Assembly: GCA_021788565.1 (NCBI GenBank)
Contig: JAJYKO010000087.1
Location: 1-11,651, forward strand
DNA from: Chloroflexota bacterium
GTDB taxonomy: Bacteria; Chloroflexota; UBA6077
Reading direction: 5' to 3'
Length of the DNA stretch: 11,651 bases
The notes below the pieces were generated by a model that saw only the letters and a list, made by a program, of their open reading frames with translations, did not search any database and was not told the origin of the DNA. Of this stretch, positions 7,218-11,651 are shown piece after piece. The position numbers and the translations under genes were made by a program. The first letter of the stretch is position 1, and each line of letters begins with the position of its first letter.

Positions 7218-8086
7218 TGCTGTTCACCGTGGTCGAGGGTGTGGCCATTGGAGCGATTTATGCCCTGGTCGCAATGGGTTATTCGCTGATCTACAGGACC
7301 ACCGGTGTGGTGAACTTTGCCCAAGGCGCTTTCGTTATGGTCGGAGGGATGGCGACATACTGGGCGTTGACAGCACTTCGGCTGCCCTACATCCCGGCCA
7401 TCTTCGTCGGTCTGGTCATAGCCGGCCTATGTGGGCTGATTCTTTGGAGCGTGTTGGTGCTGCCGCTGTGGCGTCGTGGCAGCCCCGCCTTCGCCGTGAT
7501 CCTTGGAACCGTGGTTTTCGGAGATCTCGTGCAGAACGTAGTCGAGAAGTGGCTCGGCACCAACCCAGAGACCTTGCCTGCCTGGATAAATGGAAGGTTG
7601 ACCATCGGGAGCTTCGGTATTGCCTACCAATATCTCGTGATCGTCGGTACTGCGGCCATTCTAATGATCGCGGTTAGCTGGTTTCTGGGGAAGGCGCCGC
7701 TCGGCTTAGCCATGAGGGCATGCGCATCAAACAGAGTGACCAGCCAACTTTTGGCGATATCGCCCCAGCTGGTCGGCGGAGCTGCGATGGTCGCCACGGC
7801 TGTCATCGGAGGTCTCGCAGGCATAATGCTTGCGCCGACCCTATACACGAGTTACTCGCTCGGGCTGAGCTACGGCATATACGGCTTTGTGGCCGCCATC
7901 ATAGGCGGGTTTGGAAGCTTGCCAGGGGCTATGGTCGGCGGAATAGCGGTAGGGCTTATTGAGTCGATAGCGGGACGCTACGTCTCGTCGACCTATGAGG
8001 AGGTAATCGCACTGGCGGTGCTGCTAGTTCTGTTGGTACTCCGGCCTGCAGGAATACTCGGCCGGTCGGCAGATGCCAGGGACTGA
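7217..8086 (+). CDS. livH: LIV-type ABC transporter permease (LivH)
   Basis: The partner permease of LivM, 289 residues with about eight hydrophobic segments. The family motif GVVNFAQG is at residues 30-37, after the first membrane helix (AIGAIYALVAMGYSLIY), and the coupling region GLAMRACASNRVTSQLLAIS precedes the conserved C-terminal stretch IYGFVAAIIGGFGSLPGAMV. A GAGGAGGG stretch lies just upstream of the ATG, and the start overlaps the livG stop by one base (TGATG). The order binding protein-F-M-G-H is complete, so all five importer parts are present, with livG broken. Confidence 0.93.
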   Translation: MLFTVVEGVAIGAIYALVAMGYSLIYRTTGVVNFAQGAFVMVGGMATYWALTALRLPYIPAIFVGLVIAGLCGLILWSVLVLPLWRRGSPAFAVILGTVVFGDLVQNVVEKWLGTNPETLPAWINGRLTIGSFGIAYQYLVIVGTAAILMIAVSWFLGKAPLGLAMRACASNRVTSQLLAISPQLVGGAAMVATAVIGGLAGIMLAPTLYTSYSLGLSYGIYGFVAAIIGGFGSLPGAMVGGIAVGLIESIAGRYVSSTYEEVIALAVLLVLLVLRPAGILGRSADARD

Positions 8087-8129
8087 CGCTCCGTCCGGTG
8101 GTAGACCGGCGGCCGGAGGCGTTCCGTCA

Positions 8130-8498
8130 ATGAGGGTCGGCGTCAGTGTTTCTGGCTTCGAAGACGCTGCTTTCTCGGTCTTGGGCAGATTCGTCCAGCA
8201 GTCGGAGGCCAGGGGGCTCGGTGACGGATTTCCAATGGGCCGCTCGAACGACGTCCCCTTATACGCCCAGGATGCACTTGTGTGGTGGACTCGCGGCTGC
8301 CGGGTCATTCCGGCTACGAAGGTCACTAGGAGCGTCCCTGATGAGTCCACGTGGATTGAAGCACCCAGCACCTTGCTTCGCGAGTCCACGTCTCGGACCT
8401 CCCTTTGCATACGCAATTCGCCAAAAGGGGCTTCCACAATGCAACTGAGCGATCTTCTCCGGGCATCCTTTCGAAATTCGCCAGGGGAGTTCCGGTGA
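8130..8498 (+). pseudogene. truncated luciferase-like monooxygenase fragment
   Basis: The ATG at 8130, with GGAGG 10 nt upstream, opens a 122-codon frame. The first 50 residues resemble the N-terminus of LLM-class flavin-dependent oxidoreductases: a first strand MRVGVSVSGF, a helix VLGRFVQQSEARGL, then DGFPMGRSN and DALV. After about residue 51 the resemblance is lost in this frame. In the next frame (about 8282-8370) a stretch reading GGLAAAGSFRLR followed by LMSPRGLKHPA looks like the expected continuation (R-L-R ... HPA), which suggests one or more frameshifts. Complete family members have about 300 residues, so most of the protein is gone. The stop codon overlaps a GTG start at 8495 (GTGA). 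A real small protein of unknown function cannot be excluded. Confidence 0.4.
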
Positions 8499-9349
8499 TC
8501 ATCTGCTCGGAGAGGCAGGAGGATCTTGAACTAGCGAAGGTTTTCGCGCTTGTACCGGTGAACAGTCCGCGGGGCGAGAGCGACCCCGGGTTTGGCGTGC
8601 ATATTCCGATTCGAGAGGACATCCCGACAGATGGGAAGTTGGAGCCGGAGATGAGCGCAATATTGCCGGAGTTCAAATATCCAGTCGACCTAGACGCCCT
8701 CGGCACTCTCCGATCGGTGACCGAGTGGCTTGGCGGTTTGTGCGCCCATCATTCGACGCTGAGGACCCCCAGATTGCGAAGGCCGAGACCCCAAGAGATG
8801 AAAGCCGAACAGCTCGAGATCTACAAGAGGGTCCAATACGGGGTTAATGGCAAGGGGACGCAGCTCTTCAGACTGGTGGGGGAGGACGAATCTTTGAAGT
8901 GCCCGTTTGGCGCCTGGCTACTCAGCCCTTCGATAGGAGCGGATCACGAGCGTTTCGGAGATACGATGCGATTCGGTTGCACGATAGCTTCGAGGTGGCG
9001 TGAAGTCGCTATTTTCGCGGTCGGGACATTTTCCAAATCTAGCTACGAACGCTACGCGCATGAAGCGGTTGCGCTCCACGTCGGGTTGGCGGAATGCGAG
9101 GTCTTTGGGGTAAGGCTTGGCATCTTCGCAGACGTGGAGGGTGAGAGCGAGACGTTCGTCGCTGAGTTTGCCCGGAATCCGGTTGAGTATCGGGGGGAAG
9201 TAGGCGATTCGCTATTCGAGGATGTCGTGGTCCGCCTCGGCGGGACGGCCCTATTCGAGATTGCAGCCCTGGTTGGGTACTATTCGCTTCTGTCTCGTGA
9301 ACTCGAGCTGTTTCGTGTCGCCGTGCCCGCGGAGGCGCATGGTGTCTGA
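8495..9349 (+). CDS. carboxymuconolactone decarboxylase-like protein with unassigned N-terminal region
   Basis: From the GTG at 8495, with AGGGGAG at 8483-8489, the product is 284 residues. Residues about 102-284 match the CMD/AhpD-like fold in its length of about 180: EIYKRVQYG, then CPFGAWLLSPSIGADHERFG, then REVAIFAVG, SYERYAHEAVALHVGL with H189, and ALVGYYSLLSRELELFRV. The CxxC pair of AhpD-type peroxidases is absent, so a lactone decarboxylase, hydrolase or isomerase-like role is more likely. Residues 1-101 (IICSERQEDLELAKVF, VPVNSPRGESDPGFGVHIPI, LPEFKYPVDLDALGTL) are coherent protein but I do not recognise them. An internal ATG at 8798 would give a stand-alone 183-residue CMD protein, and the open frame also extends upstream of 8495. 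The C-terminus overlaps the next gene by 11 nt. Confidence 0.7.
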   Translation: MIICSERQEDLELAKVFALVPVNSPRGESDPGFGVHIPIREDIPTDGKLEPEMSAILPEFKYPVDLDALGTLRSVTEWLGGLCAHHSTLRTPRLRRPRPQEMKAEQLEIYKRVQYGVNGKGTQLFRLVGEDESLKCPFGAWLLSPSIGADHERFGDTMRFGCTIASRWREVAIFAVGTFSKSSYERYAHEAVALHVGLAECEVFGVRLGIFADVEGESETFVAEFARNPVEYRGEVGDSLFEDVVVRLGGTALFEIAALVGYYSLLSRELELFRVAVPAEAHGV

Positions 9350-10223
9350 AGGTCATGGGCACGAGAACCATTGGGAAGGGTTTCTGGCGGGTAGAGCAGT
9401 CGCCGTCTGCGTCAATGTAATGCTGGAGGGATGGTCTCCAGGGACCTGGCCAAAGATCGGGCCCATGGGCAACCCGATCGGCGAATCGATCATCGATCAC
9501 CAGGCGCTCTCGTGGGCGGCCTACGGCATCGAGACGGGGATAGACGGTATCCGTCGCGAGCTTAGCCGGGCTGGCGTGCCGGCAACGGTCTTTGCAAGCG
9601 GGATGTTTACCGAGACTGCGCCCGGAGTTTTACGTTCGCTGGCGGCCGAGGGATATGAGATTGCGGCGCACGCCTGGTCACAAGATCAGAGCATGCCGTT
9701 GCTTTCTTGGGAGGCCGAGCAGCAGCTGGTAGTCAAGTGTTTCGATTCATTGGCCCGGCTTCTAGGCGAGGGTCCCAGGGGGTGGCTAAGCCCCCGTTGC
9801 ACGCCCGGCTATAGGACTCACAGGACATTGACTCAAGCCGGGTTTGACTGGTGGGCTGATGTATTTGATGCAGACGTTCCCTATTTACTGGACTCGCCCG
9901 AGGGATCGATAGTGGCATTTCCTTTCCAGATGGAGCTCAATGACTTGCCGCACCGGATCCGCTTTGGGCTACCTTACTACGACTTCCTTCTCCGATGGAG
10001 AGAGGAATTACAGGCCGCCAGAGATGCAGTGATCCCGCGCTGGATCGACCTGACGCTACATGCCCATATCAGCGGAAGGCCGTCGGGCCTTTCGATGCTG
10101 AGATCGATCCTGGACGAGGCTGTTTCATCGCCGGATCTGTGGATAACCACCAGGTCAGAGTTGCTCGCCGCGTACGTTTCCTCGGGAACTGTAAGTCGGC
10201 GGAACAAGTCCTTAGAGAGCTAG
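9339..10223 (+). CDS. polysaccharide deacetylase (PuuE-like) family protein
   Basis: A 294-residue NodB-fold protein of the PuuE/allantoinase-like branch, which acts on small amides as well as sugars. Seen in order: the first strand VAVCVNVMLEG, the helix and strand GIRRELSRAGVPATVFASGMF, the motif GYEIAAHAWSQDQ with H111, the GWLSPRCTPG loop whose Arg is conserved, then WADVFDADVPYLL and LTLHAHISGRPSG with a late histidine. In canonical NodB proteins the second motif is HxxxH; here the second position is Q115. No signal peptide is seen, so it is cytosolic and unlikely to act on cell wall. The ATG at 9339 is close to GGAGG (9331-9335); GTG at 9342 is an alternative with better spacing. The open frame extends to 9222 inside the upstream gene, but the homology does not. 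Neighbours suggest amide or ester hydrolysis in the pathway. Confidence 0.82.
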   Translation: MVSEGHGHENHWEGFLAGRAVAVCVNVMLEGWSPGTWPKIGPMGNPIGESIIDHQALSWAAYGIETGIDGIRRELSRAGVPATVFASGMFTETAPGVLRSLAAEGYEIAAHAWSQDQSMPLLSWEAEQQLVVKCFDSLARLLGEGPRGWLSPRCTPGYRTHRTLTQAGFDWWADVFDADVPYLLDSPEGSIVAFPFQMELNDLPHRIRFGLPYYDFLLRWREELQAARDAVIPRWIDLTLHAHISGRPSGLSMLRSILDEAVSSPDLWITTRSELLAAYVSSGTVSRRNKSLES

Positions 10224-10238
10224 ATGGAAGGAGTCTCA

Positions 10239-11000
10239 ATGTTGACTATGAAGGAGCTTTGCGAGCGGCTGGATCGGCCCCCGATCGGCACGTTCGTCAA
10301 GATACCCGCAATCCAGACGGTAGAGATTCTTAAGCTCTCCGGGTTTGACTTCATAATCATCGACGCAGAGCATGCTCCACTTGGTATGCGCGATCTAGAT
10401 GCAATGATCATGGCCGCCAGACTACTAGAACTCCCTCCGGTGGTCAGGGTTGCAGATCATGGGTACGCAGATGCGCAGCGAGTGCTGGATGCCGGTGCCG
10501 CCGGGGTGATGGTTCCTCACGTATCCGATCCGGTGGAAGCAGACCGGGTACTCACCCAGCTGGTGCATCCCCCTTCCGGTACCCGGGGAGCCGGCGGCGG
10601 GATGAGGGCGGGAGGCTGGGGTCTCGATCCGGAGGCCGCCTCACGTTACACATCGGCGGAGGACGTTTGGAGGATTCTGATGATAGAGGAGGCAGAAGCG
10701 GTTGAGAATATTGACCGGATACTGGGGGTCAAACACCTGAGCGCAGTCTTTATTGGACCCAGCGATCTCTCGATGAGCATGGGGGTGCCACGATCCGATT
10801 CCCGGGTGGAGGCGGCAGTGTCGCTGGTTCGCGACAAGGCTCGAAAGAGCGGGGTGCCGGTTGGAACGGTGGCCGCCACTGGTCAGGCCGGGAGAAGGCT
10901 CGTACAGGAGGGATATGACTTTGTCGTGGTCGGTAACGACACCGGTCTGTTCGGCTCGGCGTGCCGAGAGGCAGTGAGCACTGCGGTCGGGCGTTCTTAG
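10239..11000 (+). CDS. HpcH/HpaI-family class II aldolase
   Basis: A TIM-barrel aldolase of 253 residues that by family cleaves 4-hydroxy-2-oxo acids or 2-keto-3-deoxy sugar acids to pyruvate (or a related oxoacid) and an aldehyde, using a divalent metal. Key residues of HpcH are in register: H45 in IIIDAEHAP (catalytic His), R70 in PPVVRV (binds the oxoacid), E150 in LMIEEAEAVENID (metal), and D176 in IGPSDLS (metal). MVPHVSDP and the Gly-rich GTRGAGGGMRAGG loop are also typical. The start at 10239 has AAGGAG 5 nt upstream; the ATG at 10224, which abuts the stop of the deacetylase gene, is in frame but has no such site. As the last gene in the run it probably performs the terminal cleavage. 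The exact substrate is unknown. Confidence 0.9.
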   Translation: MLTMKELCERLDRPPIGTFVKIPAIQTVEILKLSGFDFIIIDAEHAPLGMRDLDAMIMAARLLELPPVVRVADHGYADAQRVLDAGAAGVMVPHVSDPVEADRVLTQLVHPPSGTRGAGGGMRAGGWGLDPEAASRYTSAEDVWRILMIEEAEAVENIDRILGVKHLSAVFIGPSDLSMSMGVPRSDSRVEAAVSLVRDKARKSGVPVGTVAATGQAGRRLVQEGYDFVVVGNDTGLFGSACREAVSTAVGRS

Positions 11001-11147
11001 AAGTCTTACTGCCGAATCTGCGAATCCTGGTCTTGCCGCCGTGAATGACTCCTACTGGTCGGCGTCTTTGCCGTGGTAAACGCTTCGGAGATTGAGGGGG
11101 TAACCCCGCCCTTGATGCACACCTTCTTTAGAGGGAAGGATGACGTC

Positions 11148-11485
11148 ATGGCAAAAAGATGGGACATAGAGACCAAAGATCAGGCAGTCCGGCTGGTGAT
11201 TGAACACCGGAGCAACTACTTGTCGGAGTAGGCAGCGATCACTACGTTCGCAGCGCGCCTTAGCACGGGCGCCGAGACGCTCAGCAAGTGGGTTCCCCAA
11301 AGCCGGGTGGCTACCGGCCAAGACAAGGGCGTCACCACTGAGCAGGCCACCTTTATCCGCGAGGCCAGGTGTAAGAACGTCGAGCTCGAACAGACGGTCG
11401 CAATATTGAGGGCGACGACGACTTTCTTCGCGCGGGAGAGCGACCCGCGACCTTGGTGGTCTGTGCCCTCACGCATCAAATTTAG
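11148..11485 (+). mobile_element. decayed IS3-family transposase orfA remnant
   Basis: From the ATG at 11148 (GGAAGG upstream) the frame encodes an IS3 OrfA: MAKRWDIETKDQAVRLVIEH, the helix-turn-helix half FAARLSTGAETLSKWV, and the leucine-zipper-like CKNVELEQTVAILRATTTFF. Codon 28 is TAG (11229-11231) where the family normally has Trp in SEWAAI, so a single G-to-A change has broken it. After about 11456 the -1 frame reads VVCALTHQI and stops at 11483-11485; this looks like the first residues of OrfB, and nothing of the rest of the catalytic domain follows before the tRNA gene. I could not define terminal inverted repeats. The 147 nt between the aldolase stop and this ATG contain no gene I can see; a GGGG-TAA-CCCC palindrome at 11097-11107 may mark the element's left part. 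Confidence 0.75.
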
Positions 11486-11549
11486 CCATTTGGACGAACA
11501 GCTAATCGCGAGACCAAGCTTGGCATTTGGGCGAAAACCCGTAAAAAAG

Positions 11550-11633
11550 TGTCGGAGGGGGGACTTGAACCCCCACGCCCTTGCGGGCACTAGCCCCTCA
11601 AGCTAGCGCGTCTGCCTATTCCGCCACTCCGAC
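11550..11633 (-). tRNA. tRNA-Leu (anticodon GAG)
   Basis: Read on the minus strand, the 84-nt sequence folds as a class II tRNA. The 7-bp acceptor stem is GTCGGAG with CTCCGAC. The D-arm lies in TGGCGGAATAGGCAGACGC. The anticodon stem is CTAGC with GCTAG around loop TTGAGGG, giving anticodon GAG. A long variable arm (TGCCCGCAAGGGCG) follows, and the T-arm is GGGGG-TTCAAGT-CCCCC. Discriminator base A is at 11550 and CCA is not encoded. A run of six T residues (complement of 11543-11548) follows the 3' end and may help termination. The 3' end points toward the IS remnant and the catabolic cluster. Confidence 0.95.
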
Positions 11634-11651
11634 GCAGCAGGTTTGCCTAAG

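Noticed and set aside
9039..9500. 153-codon minus-strand ORF
   Set aside because: Antisense to the CMD-like and deacetylase genes, low-complexity Arg/Pro/His content.
11001..11120. Possible intrinsic terminator after the aldolase gene
   Set aside because: Only weak, short complementarities (such as GGGG-TAA-CCCC) and no T-run; not supportable.
11307..11606. 99-codon plus-strand ORF running into the tRNA
   Set aside because: It is the in-frame remainder of the broken IS3 orfA after the amber codon; its last third is non-coding DNA and antisense tRNA.
1..11651. CRISPR array, phage genes, toxin-antitoxin or defence system
   Set aside because: No regularly spaced repeats and no family resemblance to such proteins in any frame.

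Overview
The window reads as a catabolic and uptake gene cluster on a moderately GC-rich chromosome, most likely from an actinomycete. Support for that includes frequent AGG arginine codons, a Ser-rich lipoprotein N-terminus after the lipobox of the solute-binding protein, and a tRNA gene with no encoded CCA. An Acidimicrobiia-type host is possible but cannot be shown from this window.

Layout: positions 1-417 hold no convincing gene, only one imperfect hairpin. An IclR-family regulator (418-1239, minus) is divergent from a long plus-strand run that starts near 1393. The AT-rich intergenic region carries two inverted repeats that could be operators, plus a 35-codon ORF with a strong ribosome binding site whose stop codon abuts the first large gene. 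The run then encodes a cupin (1501-2412), a DUF6282-type metal-dependent hydrolase-like protein (2476-3378), a lipoprotein substrate-binding protein (3416-4612), LivF (4631-5377), LivM (5374-6399), LivG split by a frameshift (6392-7217), LivH (7217-8086), an eroded luciferase-like monooxygenase fragment (8130-8498), a protein with a carboxymuconolactone-decarboxylase-like C-terminal domain (8495-9349), a polysaccharide-deacetylase/PuuE-like protein (9339-10223) and an HpcH/HpaI-family aldolase (10239-11000). Most junctions are overlaps or very short gaps, so this is probably one operon.

How the genes may work together: a LIV-type ABC importer brings in an unidentified small molecule, probably a carboxylate, amide or aromatic-derived acid. 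The cupin, DUF6282 protein, CMD-like protein and deacetylase-like hydrolase would convert it. The HpcH/HpaI aldolase would end the route by cleaving a 2-keto-3-deoxy or 4-hydroxy-2-oxo acid to pyruvate (or another oxoacid) plus an aldehyde. The IclR protein would sense the substrate or an intermediate. This pathway is inference; the families are recognised but the substrate is not.

The right edge holds a decayed IS3-type orfA (11148 to about 11485) with an in-frame amber codon and almost no orfB. It lies beside a tRNA-Leu(GAG) gene (11550-11633, minus) whose 3' end faces the cluster, a typical setting for a genomic island boundary. The livG frameshift, the eroded monooxygenase and the broken transposase together suggest that parts of this region are decaying, unless the livG lesion is a sequencing error.
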